Shown in pieces: positions 8,492 to 16,862 of a stretch of 64,000 nt of DNA (the stretch's first letter is position 1; each line of letters begins with the position of its first letter). The notes beneath the pieces are model-generated. The model saw only the letters and a program-made list of their open reading frames with translations. It searched no databases and was not told the DNA's origin. Source of the stretch: JAKZRT01 sp965247915 (GTDB lineage: Bacteria > Pseudomonadota > Alphaproteobacteria > Rhodobacterales > Rhodobacteraceae); assembly GCA_965247915.1 (NCBI GenBank), contig OZ252048.1:2542001-2606000 (forward strand), read 5' to 3'. A program made the position numbers and the translations under genes.

Positions 8492-9295
8492 TCAGTGACC
8501 CAGAATCTGGCTGAGAAACAGCTTGGTGCGGTCCGACTTCGGATTGTGGAAGAATTCTTCGGGTTCGTTCTGTTCGATGATCTGACCTTCGTCCATGAAG
8601 ATCACCCGGTTGGCGACCTGCCGCGCAAAGCCCATTTCGTGGGTGACAACAATCATGGTCATGCCCTCTTCGGCCAGGCTGATCATGGTATCGAGCACCT
8701 CTTTTATCATCTCGGGGTCCAGCGCAGAGGTCGGTTCGTCGAAAAGCATGATCCGCGGTTTCATGCACAAGCTTCGGGCAATCGCCACCCGCTGTTGTTG
8801 CCCGCCCGACAACTGGCCGGGGAACTTTTCGGCCTGTTCGGGGATCTTCACCTTTTCCAGGAAATGCATCGCGGTTTCCTCGGCTTCCGCTTTCGGCGTC
8901 TTGCGCACCCAGATCGGGGCCAGGGTCAGATTGTCCAGCACCGTCAGATGCGGGAACAGGTTGAAGTGCTGAAAGCACATGCCAACCTCGGACCGGATCT
9001 TGTCGATGTTCTTCAGGTCCGACGTCAGTTCGATCCCGTCCACGACAATTTGCCCCTCCTGGTGTTCCTCCAGCCGGTTGATACAGCGGATCAGGGTCGA
9101 TTTGCCCGACCCCGAGGGGCCGCAAACAACGATCCGCTCGCCCTGGTTGACGGTCAGATTGATGTCGCGCAGCACGTGAAACGCCCCGTACCACTTGTTC
9201 ATGCCGCTGATTTCGATCGCGACCTCGTCGCTGACCAGCATATGGCTTCGGTCAATCTCGCGGTCGATCATAGTTTCGTGGGTTGATTCGGTCAT
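8492..9295 (-). CDS. aapP: Polar amino-acid ABC transporter, ATP-binding subunit
   Basis: A 267-residue ATPase. It has Walker A GPSGSGKST, Q-loop region CFQHFNLFPHLTVLDN, signature LSGGQQQR, Walker B IMLFDEPTSALDPE and the switch His in VVTHEMGFA. The hydrophilic N-terminal extension of about 25 residues is common in Aap/BztD proteins. It powers import of L-amino acids by the AapQM membrane pair with AapJ as the periplasmic binding protein. It is last in a four-gene minus-strand operon, 13 bp after aapM. The equivalent Rhodobacter system is named bztABCD (glutamate, glutamine, aspartate, asparagine). Confidence 0.95.
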   Translation of the reverse strand: MTESTHETMIDREIDRSHMLVSDEVAIEISGMNKWYGAFHVLRDINLTVNQGERIVVCGPSGSGKSTLIRCINRLEEHQEGQIVVDGIELTSDLKNIDKIRSEVGMCFQHFNLFPHLTVLDNLTLAPIWVRKTPKAEAEETAMHFLEKVKIPEQAEKFPGQLSGGQQQRVAIARSLCMKPRIMLFDEPTSALDPEMIKEVLDTMISLAEEGMTMIVVTHEMGFARQVANRVIFMDEGQIIEQNEPEEFFHNPKSDRTKLFLSQILGH

Positions 9296-9308
9296 GGAGA
9301 TTTCCTTG

Positions 9309-10619
9309 CTAGTGCCCGGTTGCGAGCTTGCGTTCGAGGTACATCGAATAGCGCGACATCGAGAAGCAGAAGACCCAGAACATCAGCGCGATAAAGCCGT
9401 AAAGCTCCCACACGATGCCGTTCCAGTTCGCATCCGCGCGAATGTTGTTGGAAAGCCCTAGCGGGTCAAGAAGGCCGATGATCGACACCAGCGTGGTGTC
9501 TTTGAAAAGCCCAATGAAGTTCGAAACGATGCCGGGGATCGAGACTTTCAGCGCCTGCGGCATGATGATAAGCCGTTGCGATTTCCAGTAATCAAGGCCA
9601 AGCGCGTCGGCCGCCTCGTATTGGCCCATCGGCAGGGCCGCAAGACCACCACGGATGGTTTCGGCCATGTAAGCGGACGCAAACAGCGTGGCCATGATGA
9701 TGACGCGCAGAATGATGTCGAAGTCGGTGTCGGGCGGCAAGAACAGGTTAAGCAGAACCGAGGCCACGAACAACAGTGTGATCAGCGGAACACCCCGAAT
9801 GAATTCGATAAAGCCCACACACAGGGTCTTGACGATCAGCAAGTCAGACTGACGACCAAGCGCCAGCACGATGCCAAGCGGCAGCGACACGGCGATGGCA
9901 GAGACGCCGATGGTCAGCGACAGCATCATGCCGCCAAAGTTGCGGCTTGTCACGGCTTCGACGCCAATCGGAAGAGCACTCGTAAATATGCCCGCTACCG
10001 GTCCGGCCAGGACAAACCACCAGATCAAGGCCGCAAGAACACCGACGATCAACCCTATAAGGCTGGACGATGCCGAGGTGACGGCCTTGTAGACATAATA
10101 ACCGATGACAAACCCGGCGGCGGCCGCCAAGAACCCCCAGATCGAACCGCCCCACAGAAGCCAGGGCATGATGAACGGGAAAGCGGCGGAGAACCAGATC
10201 AGCTTGCGCGGCACGTATTCAGAGAAAAGAACCGGCGCCAGGGCGACGCCAAGCATGATGAATGTCAGGATCGGCCGCCAGTAAAGTTCAGACGGATAGA
10301 ACCCGAACATCAGCTGAATCCAACGCTCGCGGATAACGCCCCAGCAGGCACCGGTGGTGCCGTGCTCGCCAACCGACCCCGCGGCGGCCAGAATCTCGCG
10401 GCATTCATTCAACGATCCGGCATTCCAGGTCGGAGAAATGACCCAGGGCAGGATTCTGGACAGGACAAAGTAAATCGCCAAAAGCGAAACCACCGTCAGG
10501 ATCGAATTGAATGCGCCCGAAAACAGGTTGCTGCGCATCCAGCCGATGACGCCGACTGACGTCGCCGGCGGCGCCTGCTCGCCGAGCATTTCAGTGCGGA
10601 CAAAGAATGTTTCTGCCAT
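9309..10619 (-). CDS. aapM: Polar amino-acid ABC transporter permease
   Basis: A ~436-residue inner-membrane permease starting MAETFFVRTEMLG. GGAG upstream (in the end of aapQ) supports this ATG over the longer frame. It has an extended N-terminal region with extra helices and a periplasmic loop (SLNECREILAAAGSVGEHG), as known for the long BztC/AapM permeases. The C-terminal permease core carries the EAA-type coupling loop (ETIRGGLAALPMGQYEAADALGLDYW). It pairs with AapQ. Its start lies next to the aapQ stop, indicating translational coupling. Confidence 0.93.
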   Translation of the reverse strand: MAETFFVRTEMLGEQAPPATSVGVIGWMRSNLFSGAFNSILTVVSLLAIYFVLSRILPWVISPTWNAGSLNECREILAAAGSVGEHGTTGACWGVIRERWIQLMFGFYPSELYWRPILTFIMLGVALAPVLFSEYVPRKLIWFSAAFPFIMPWLLWGGSIWGFLAAAAGFVIGYYVYKAVTSASSSLIGLIVGVLAALIWWFVLAGPVAGIFTSALPIGVEAVTSRNFGGMMLSLTIGVSAIAVSLPLGIVLALGRQSDLLIVKTLCVGFIEFIRGVPLITLLFVASVLLNLFLPPDTDFDIILRVIIMATLFASAYMAETIRGGLAALPMGQYEAADALGLDYWKSQRLIIMPQALKVSIPGIVSNFIGLFKDTTLVSIIGLLDPLGLSNNIRADANWNGIVWELYGFIALMFWVFCFSMSRYSMYLERKLATGH

Positions 10620-10620
10620 C

Positions 10621-11889
10621 TTACCGCTCCACCAGTTTGACACGGCTGTTGTACCAGTTCATCACCGCCGAAATCGAAAGCGAGATCGCCAGATAAATCG
10701 CCATCCCCATCAGGATGGTCTCCAACTCGCGCCCGGTCTGGTTCAGCGTGATACCCAAGAGCGTCCCCGTCAGGTCCATGTAGCCCACGGCGATTGCCAG
10801 GGACGAGTTCTTGGCGATGTTCAGATAGTTCGAGATCAGCGGCGGGATGATGACCCGCAGCGCCTGCGGCAGAATCACCAGGCTCATAACCCGATTCGGG
10901 CGCATCCCCAAAGCACCTGCCGCCTCGGTCTGGCCTTTCGAGATGGCCAGGATACCGGCGCGCACAATCTCGGCAATAAAGGCGGCAGTATAAAAGCTGA
11001 GCGCCAGCCAGAGCGCGATTAGCGAATTTCGCAGGTGCGTGCCGCCCTTGAAGTTGAATCCTTTAAGCTCGGAATATCCAAGGTGGAAGCCAAGGATCGC
11101 AAGCAGAATGGCCGTGGGCACCACGATCACCCCCAACCTCAGATACCAGGTGGTCGGGCGGTCGCCGGTATGCTCCTGGATGCGATCAGCGCGGCGCTTG
11201 ATGTAGGCCGAAACCCAGAAGCCCGCCATCAACACCACAACAATAACGATCAGGTCGATGCTGACGTCAAATCGCAACGACGAGTCCCCGAAAAGATGCA
11301 CATCGCCGATACCGCGCGAAAACAGCGGTTCGGGCACATAAACGCCCCGGTTGGTGAAGGCGACGGTGTCGTTCAATATCATCGAAGCGGTGGCGTCATC
11401 GCCGCGGAATTCTCGCGGTGCAGGCAGGGTTTCGATCAGGATCGCCATGGTAAAGACGATCCAAAGAAGCACCGGCACATTGCGGAACATCTCGACGTAA
11501 ACCGTCATCAGGCGCGCGATCAGCCAGTTCTTGGACAGCCGCAGAACGCCGATCAGCACCCCAAGGATAGTTGCTGTTATACAGGCCAGAAACGCGACCA
11601 GCAGCGTGTTCAGAAGGCCCAGAAAGCTGGCGCGAAGGTGCGTGTCGCGGCTGTTATATTCCAACAGGCGCTGGTTTATGTCATAGCTCGACGGTTCGCC
11701 CAGAAACTTGAAGCTGGGCGTCTTACCAAGAGTCTCGAGGTTCTGCGCCGTGTTGTTGACGATCCAGCCGATCGCCAACAGGAATCCGATCAGCGCCACA
11801 ACCTGAATGGTCATCGACCGGTATCGGGTGTCGTAGATGAGCATGGAAAGGCGGAAGGTTGCCGCCGGTTCGTCCGTGATCGTCGCCAT
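10621..11889 (-). CDS. aapQ: Polar amino-acid ABC transporter permease
   Basis: A 422-residue inner-membrane permease. The first helix is VVALIGFLLAIGWIV. A long periplasmic/insert region follows, then a permease core with FLGLLNTLLVAFLACITATILGVLIG. The EAA loop is EIVRAGILAISKGQTEAAGALGM. It forms the heteromeric channel with AapM. It follows aapJ across a 137-bp gap with a strong hairpin, which fits the usual excess of binding protein over permease. Confidence 0.93.
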   Translation of the reverse strand: MATITDEPAATFRLSMLIYDTRYRSMTIQVVALIGFLLAIGWIVNNTAQNLETLGKTPSFKFLGEPSSYDINQRLLEYNSRDTHLRASFLGLLNTLLVAFLACITATILGVLIGVLRLSKNWLIARLMTVYVEMFRNVPVLLWIVFTMAILIETLPAPREFRGDDATASMILNDTVAFTNRGVYVPEPLFSRGIGDVHLFGDSSLRFDVSIDLIVIVVVLMAGFWVSAYIKRRADRIQEHTGDRPTTWYLRLGVIVVPTAILLAILGFHLGYSELKGFNFKGGTHLRNSLIALWLALSFYTAAFIAEIVRAGILAISKGQTEAAGALGMRPNRVMSLVILPQALRVIIPPLISNYLNIAKNSSLAIAVGYMDLTGTLLGITLNQTGRELETILMGMAIYLAISLSISAVMNWYNSRVKLVER

Positions 11890-11988
11890 AAGTGACGCCC
11901 CCGTTTGGTTCCCGGTGGGTCAAAAGTGCCCGGCGCGCCTTTGGCTTGCGCGCCTTGATCCGGGGGATGCGATGTTCGCTGAATGAGC

Positions 11989-12016
11989 GAAGGGCGCGAC
12001 CTGTGCCGCGCCCTTC
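11989..12016 (-). terminator. Intercistronic hairpin between aapJ and aapQ
   Basis: A perfect 10-bp stem (GAAGGGCGCG, 11989-11998; CGCGCCCTTC, 12007-12016) with an 8-nt loop starts 10 bp past the aapJ stop codon. A second GC-rich inverted repeat (GGCGCG...CGCGCC) is near 11932-11955. There is no long T-run. The likely role is partial termination or mRNA 3'-end protection, which gives more binding protein than membrane subunits. Confidence 0.6.
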
Positions 12017-12026
12017 ATCTGGTCTC

Positions 12027-13040
12027 TTACCGGAACGGCGGCGAGTAGATCAGGCCACCCTCGGTCCACATCGCGTTCAGACCGCGTGCCAGACCGATCG
12101 GGGTGTTCTCGCCGATGTTGGTCTCAAAAAGCTCACCGTAGTTGCCACCAGCCAGCGCACGCTGTGCCCAGTCGGCGTCAAGACCCAGCATCGCGCCCAG
12201 GCTGCCTTCGGTGCCAAGCATGCGGTTGATCTCGGGGTTGTTGGTGCCCCCCGAAAGTTCAGCCAGGTTCGCCGAAGTCACGCCAAGCTCTTCAGCCGAA
12301 ATCAGAGCATACAATGTCCAGCGAACGATGTCAGCCCAACCGCTGTCGCCGTGGCGAACCAGCGGACCAAGTGGCTCTTTCGAGATGATCTCGGGCAGAA
12401 CCACATGGTCGTCCGGGTTCTCGAAAGTTGCGCGTGTCGCGGCAAGACCGGATGCGTCCGTAGTGTAAACGTCGCAGGCACTAGCAAGGTACTGCTGCTG
12501 CGCTTCGGCGTTGGTTTCGATCGGCACCGGCTCATAGCTGATGTTGTTGGCGCGGAAGAAATCGGCCAGGTTCAGCTCGGTCGTAGTGCCGGTCTGGATA
12601 CAGACCGTGGCGCCATCAAGTTCCTTGGCCGAGGTTACGCCAAGATCCTTGGGAACCATGAAGCCCTGGCCGTCGTAATAGTTGATGCCGACGAATTCGA
12701 ACTTGAGGTCGACATCGCGCGAGAACGTCCAGGTGGTGTTCCGGGCCAGCATGTCCACTTCACCCGACGCAAGCGCGGTAAAGCGGGTCTTACCGGTGGT
12801 TGGAACGAATTCCACCGCCGTTGGATCGCCAAGAACGGCAGCGGCGACAGCGCGGCAGACGCCAACGTCAAAGCCACCCCATACTCCATTTGCATCGGCG
12901 GCAGCAAAGCCCACAAGGCCTGTGCTAACGCCACAGTTCAGCTTGCCGCGGGCTTTGACATCGTCAGCCGTGCCAGCAACAGCCGCAGCGACGCTAAGGC
13001 CAGTGATGGCCAACGCGCCGAAAATTACGGTTTTTTTCAT
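12027..13040 (-). CDS. aapJ: Polar amino-acid-binding periplasmic protein
   Basis: A 337-residue solute-binding protein with a Sec signal peptide (MKKTVIFGALAITGLSVAAAVAG, cleavage near Ala-Gly). The mature protein has the family segments LNCGVSTGLVGFA, GVWGGFDVGVCRAVAAAVLGD, RNTTWTFSRDVDLKFEF and YYDGQGFMVPKDLGV. It captures L-amino acids in the periplasm and delivers them to AapQM. It is first in the operon. The 226-bp region upstream holds no other gene and should contain the promoter. Confidence 0.95.
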   Translation of the reverse strand: MKKTVIFGALAITGLSVAAAVAGTADDVKARGKLNCGVSTGLVGFAAADANGVWGGFDVGVCRAVAAAVLGDPTAVEFVPTTGKTRFTALASGEVDMLARNTTWTFSRDVDLKFEFVGINYYDGQGFMVPKDLGVTSAKELDGATVCIQTGTTTELNLADFFRANNISYEPVPIETNAEAQQQYLASACDVYTTDASGLAATRATFENPDDHVVLPEIISKEPLGPLVRHGDSGWADIVRWTLYALISAEELGVTSANLAELSGGTNNPEINRMLGTEGSLGAMLGLDADWAQRALAGGNYGELFETNIGENTPIGLARGLNAMWTEGGLIYSPPFR

Positions 13041-13266
13041 GTTTTCCTCATCCTGATGTTCAGCCCTCCGACAGGGCTCGCTGTCCGGCCCTGTCGGCCG
13101 GATTGTTTTATACTGGTAGGAAGCCTCTCCCCTCAGCGCCGCCAGTGTGGTCGGAATTGGTCAATGACGTCAAGACTTCTCTAACGATATTGAAGGGTTG
13201 AAGGCTGCGAGAGCCTTGAAATCGCAAACGTTTTTTAATTGTTTCCGTCGTGGGGGCCCCAAATCG

Positions 13267-13980
13267 TCAACGAATCGCGGCCAGAGCGAGAAATCTGTCG
13301 GCATGCAAGAATGCCGCGCGGCGGGATTCGGTGCGTTTTCGGGCTTCATTGTCCTCGCCCCATTGGTCGGTTTGCCAGGCCTCGTCGACCTGTGACCGGT
13401 CCCAGAGATCATCGGTTGCAAAGGCCCGCCGCGCGGCGGCCAACCCGATCACCAGCGAACCGCTGAGCGACACAAGATCGTAAAGCGCTGTCAATTCAAA
13501 GACGTCACAGCTGTGAACCAGTGTCGCAAGTGCGCCAAGGCTGGTGGTCGGCTGCGGCATGTGAACGACGCCCGACACAGGCGTCAGCGGCGCGCCAAGG
13601 TCTTTGGCCGCCCAGTCGATCAGCGGATCCCAGGCTTGGGCCTGTAATTGCACAAGCCCGTCCGGGTGCGCGGCGCGGTAACAGATCAGATCGCTGGCGC
13701 CATAATCAGCGATCAGCGCCGCGACCTCGTCGAACTGCCCGGCGACCCTGTCAATCGCGGCGTTGGCCGACCCGGTTACGGGCATCGAGCCCGGGTAAAC
13801 CTCACCCTCCTGCGCCGCCCATTCGTCGGCCAGCGCGCGGGCCAGCGCGCGCGTGGGCACCAGCAGCGCCGCTTTGGCCGGTGTACACAGGGGCCGCGCG
13901 TCGAGATGAACAGCAAACCCGCCCGCGACCTTGACCGCTTCGGCGCGGTCCCAAAAACGTTTGACCCTGCGCTCAGTCAC
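13267..13980 (-). CDS. ATP12-family F1-ATPase assembly chaperone
   Basis: A ~237-residue protein beginning VTERRVKRFWDRAEAV at a GTG at 13980. The frame extends to 14061, but that would overlap the upstream rluC-like gene. Family features include FAVHLDARPLCTPAKAAL, LADEWAAQEGE, PVTGSANAAIDRV, YGASDLICYRA and WDPLIDWA. Mitochondrial Atp12 binds the F1 alpha subunit during assembly; the alphaproteobacterial homologues are assumed to do the same in the cytosol. It is 28 bp downstream of the pseudouridine synthase gene and probably in one operon with it and crcB. Confidence 0.85.
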   Translation of the reverse strand: MTERRVKRFWDRAEAVKVAGGFAVHLDARPLCTPAKAALLVPTRALARALADEWAAQEGEVYPGSMPVTGSANAAIDRVAGQFDEVAALIADYGASDLICYRAAHPDGLVQLQAQAWDPLIDWAAKDLGAPLTPVSGVVHMPQPTTSLGALATLVHSCDVFELTALYDLVSLSGSLVIGLAAARRAFATDDLWDRSQVDEAWQTDQWGEDNEARKRTESRRAAFLHADRFLALAAIR

Positions 13981-14008
13981 TGTGCGGCCCACGCCCGCCC
14001 GAGGCCGC

Positions 14009-15037
14009 TCATTGCGGAACCTCGAACGGATCGGCGGGAACATCTTCGGGGTGCCAGCCAACGGCTTGCCAGGTCCGCGCCATGTGTTCGGGCAATTGCG
14101 CGGTCAGGGTCAGACGGTTGCCGGTCACAGGATGGATCAGCAACAGGGTGCGCGCGTGCAGGTGCAGCTTGCGGCTGATCTCACCGCCCAAGCTCGCGCC
14201 CCAGCCGTCGCCGGGGTTTTCCTGCCCCGAGCCGCCGTATTTACCGTCGCCAATAATCGGGTGCCCCAACTCGGCCATATGCGCGCGCAACTGGTGGGTG
14301 CGGCCCGTCACCGGCACCAGCGCCACCCAGGCGGCGCGTTTGGCCAGCGCGCCGAGCACCGCGTAATCGGTGGTCGCGCGCTTTGCGCCGGGGGTGTCAG
14401 CGATCGCGTCAGGGTGGATGCAGCGCATCTTTTCACCTTCGCCGCCGCGCCCGTGACCCGCCGCCTTGACCAGACCGTATCGGATGGTGCCCATGGCCGG
14501 GCTGGGGGTACCCGCCACCGCCGCCCAGTATATCTTGCGCGTCTTGCGCGACCGAAACGCCGCGGTCAGCGCGCTTGCCGCCGCGCGGCTGCGCGCCAGA
14601 ATCAGAACCCCCGATGTGTCCTTGTCCAGCCGATGCACAAGGCGTGGCTTGTCGTCCACGCCAAACCTCAGCGCTTCGGCCAGCCCGTCCACATGGCGGG
14701 TCTGATTGGTGCCGCCCTGGGTTGGCAGACCGGGTGGTTTGTTCAGGGCGATCAGATGGTCATCGCGATACATGACCGCCGTTTGGATAAGTTTCGCGTC
14801 ACTGGCCGAAACATACGACTTGGGCGTCGCCGGGGTGCGCGCGGGATCGGGCAACGGCGGCACCCGCACCGCCTGCCCTTCGGCCACGCGGGTCGCGGGC
14901 TTGGCCCGGCCGCCGTCGATCCTCAGCTCGCCCTTGCGGCACATCTTTTCGATCCGGCCCTGGCCCACATGGGGAAACCGCCGCCGCAGCCAGCGATCCA
15001 GCCGCTGGTCGCCCTCGTCCGCGGTGACCGTCAGCAT
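14009..15037 (-). CDS. RluC/RluD-type 23S rRNA pseudouridine synthase
   Basis: A 342-residue enzyme starting MLTVTADEGDQRLDRWL. It has an N-terminal S4 RNA-binding domain (GQGRIEKMCRKGELRIDG). The catalytic domain holds the signature HRLDKDTSGVLILAR with the catalytic Asp, followed by KIYWAAV, PVTGRTHQLRAHMAELGHPIIGD and KLHLHARTL. It converts specific uridines in 23S rRNA to pseudouridine; the exact sites (RluC versus RluD type) are not decided here. The longer frame to 15478 is an antisense-like overlap with crcB and is not used. Confidence 0.88.
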   Translation of the reverse strand: MLTVTADEGDQRLDRWLRRRFPHVGQGRIEKMCRKGELRIDGGRAKPATRVAEGQAVRVPPLPDPARTPATPKSYVSASDAKLIQTAVMYRDDHLIALNKPPGLPTQGGTNQTRHVDGLAEALRFGVDDKPRLVHRLDKDTSGVLILARSRAAASALTAAFRSRKTRKIYWAAVAGTPSPAMGTIRYGLVKAAGHGRGGEGEKMRCIHPDAIADTPGAKRATTDYAVLGALAKRAAWVALVPVTGRTHQLRAHMAELGHPIIGDGKYGGSGQENPGDGWGASLGGEISRKLHLHARTLLLIHPVTGNRLTLTAQLPEHMARTWQAVGWHPEDVPADPFEVPQ

Positions 15038-15048
15038 CTGCACACCGC

Positions 15049-15426
15049 TCACAGCGCCAGACCCCGCGCCAGCGCCAGACCCGCCAAAAGGGCCGCGATC
15101 GACAGAACAACCGAAGCCGTCACATAGACCGCCGCCGCCCCGACAGCCCCCCTTTCCCACAGGCTGACGGCCTCCAGCGAAAACGCCGAAAAGGTGGTGA
15201 ACCCGCCCAGCAGACCGGTCATCAGCACCGGACTGAACCGCGCGCCGCCCTTGGCCATCAACAGCACCGCCAGAACCCCCATCGCAAACGACCCGACAAC
15301 GTTGACACTCAGCGTCCCATAAGGAAACGCCGCACCCATAATCCGAACCGCGCCAAGCCCGGTGAGGTACCGCGCCACTGCGCCCAATGCGCCGCCAATC
15401 GCCACCTGAAGAAGGGTCCAAAACAT
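15049..15426 (-). CDS. crcB: CrcB/Fluc fluoride channel
   Basis: A 125-residue, four-helix membrane protein. It has GGALGAVARYL, GTLSVNVVGSFAMGVL (the family Asn and Gly-Ser) and LLGGFTTFSAFSLEAV (the family GFTTFSTF motif). It exports toxic fluoride as a dual-topology dimer. An AGGAGG lies directly upstream of the ATG at 15426. It overlaps nothing and precedes the pseudouridine synthase by 11 bp. No fluoride riboswitch was recognised upstream. Confidence 0.92.
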   Translation of the reverse strand: MFWTLLQVAIGGALGAVARYLTGLGAVRIMGAAFPYGTLSVNVVGSFAMGVLAVLLMAKGGARFSPVLMTGLLGGFTTFSAFSLEAVSLWERGAVGAAAVYVTASVVLSIAALLAGLALARGLAL

Positions 15427-15535
15427 GGGGCCCCTCCTGAGCAATGGCCGGTTGCTTGTCAACCGCGAGGCTTCCCAAGACACGCCATGCGGTCTAGCTT
15501 TGGGCATTGCTGAAAATTGATTGAAGAGGCCCGCC

Positions 15536-16828
15536 ATGTCGTTACCCCATCCAGTGATTTTCGTGCCCGGTGTCACCGCCACAAATCTGCGAGACAAGTA
15601 CCCGCTGCCACCCGAAGCCGTTTGGACGGTGCTGCGCAAAGATTTCGACCGCGCCAAGATGCACCCCGACAACATTCATTTCGAAGCGGTTCAGCCGGCG
15701 ATGGTCGAATCGGACCAGATATACGAGATCGCCTACAAGGAACTGGTCGAAGAACTGCGCTATGATCTCAGCGCCGGCCCCGACGCGCAGGTGCCGGTCT
15801 ACCCTTTTGGCTATGACTGGCGGCACCCAGTGCACGTGACCGAGGCCGAACTGGCCGCGTTCGTGGATGATGTGATCGATCGCACCAAGATCACGCGGCA
15901 TTATTACGAAGACGGTTATGCCGACAATCCAAAGGTCAATCTGGACGGCCATTCCATGGGCGGCCTGGTCGTGGCGGGCTATGTCGAACGCTTCGGCGGC
16001 GCCAAGATCGGAAAGGTTGCCACCCTGGCCACGCCGTTCAACGGGTCGTTCGAGGCGATCGTCAAAATGGCCTCCGGCACCGCCAATATCGGCGGCGGCA
16101 CCCCCAGCTCGCGCGAACGCGAGGCCGCAAGGGTGACGCCTTCGCTTTACCACCTGCTCCCCGATTTTGACACCGGTATCGAACTGGCGCCGGGCAAGTC
16201 GTTGCCGCGCGATACGTTCGACAGCGACCTGTGGCAGCCGTCGATCTACGGAACGATCGCCGATTATGTCGCCAGGTACGGGCGCGACAAGTCGCGCGAT
16301 GCCAGGGATGACGGCCTGAAGCTTTTCAAGTCGCTTCTGAGCATTGCTTCCGACCACCGCAAGCGCACCGCCGCGCTGGACCTCAAAACCAAGGGGCTTG
16401 ACCCCAAAAAAGACTGGCTCTGCGTGATCGGTGTGGGAACAGATACCCGCACGCGCATGACAGTTTCTGCCGAAAACGGCGCACCGCATTTCAACCTGAC
16501 CAAATCTGACCGCAGGGACAGGTGGGACAGCAAAAAGGGCCCCGAAGAACGCAAGGCGACCGGCGATGGAACCGTTCATTTCAAAGGCGCGGTGCCGTCG
16601 TTCCTGGATTATGAAAGCCTGGTCTGCGTCAGTCCCGAAGACTATGGCTATTGGGAGCTCAAGGACAAGGCTACCACCAAACTGGCCGGTTTCCACGGCA
16701 TATTGCCCAACATGAACATGCTGCACCGCCTGCTGGTGCGGTTTTTCAAAGGCCGGATGACCCGCGCGGGAATACCTGGGGGCGGCGGCCGCCCGGCGTG
16801 GCCAAGAGCAAGTGGAACCCGCCGCTAA
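15536..16828 (+). CDS. LCAT-like alpha/beta-hydrolase (putative lipase)
   Basis: A 430-residue hydrolase starting MSLPHPVIFVPGVTATNLRD. The PVIFVPG start strand and the nucleophile elbow DGHSMGGLVVAGY (Ser in GHSMG, about residue 141) are typical of LCAT/PGAP1-like lipases, as are PFGYDWRHPV and LATPFNGS. The late GDGTVHFKGA segment likely carries an acid residue, and a late His (FHGILPNMNML) may complete the triad. No signal peptide is seen, so it is probably cytosolic or otherwise exported. The last ~20 residues are Gly/Pro/Arg-rich and unlike the rest. The substrate is unknown. Confidence 0.7.
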   Translation: MSLPHPVIFVPGVTATNLRDKYPLPPEAVWTVLRKDFDRAKMHPDNIHFEAVQPAMVESDQIYEIAYKELVEELRYDLSAGPDAQVPVYPFGYDWRHPVHVTEAELAAFVDDVIDRTKITRHYYEDGYADNPKVNLDGHSMGGLVVAGYVERFGGAKIGKVATLATPFNGSFEAIVKMASGTANIGGGTPSSREREAARVTPSLYHLLPDFDTGIELAPGKSLPRDTFDSDLWQPSIYGTIADYVARYGRDKSRDARDDGLKLFKSLLSIASDHRKRTAALDLKTKGLDPKKDWLCVIGVGTDTRTRMTVSAENGAPHFNLTKSDRRDRWDSKKGPEERKATGDGTVHFKGAVPSFLDYESLVCVSPEDYGYWELKDKATTKLAGFHGILPNMNMLHRLLVRFFKGRMTRAGIPGGGGRPAWPRASGTRR

Positions 16829-16862
16829 AGCTCAGGGACAAATCCGGCTGAGGGTTCGATAC

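Noticed and set aside
9576..10559. A 327-codon open frame antisense to aapM, and similar ones opposite secY and yejE
   Set aside because: Gln/Asp/His/Arg-rich shadows of hydrophobic membrane proteins, a common artefact opposite Leu/Ile/Val-rich genes.
15427..15535. Fluoride riboswitch upstream of crcB
   Set aside because: The short crcB leader shows an ordinary AGGAGG site, and I could not recognise the conserved pseudoknot elements.
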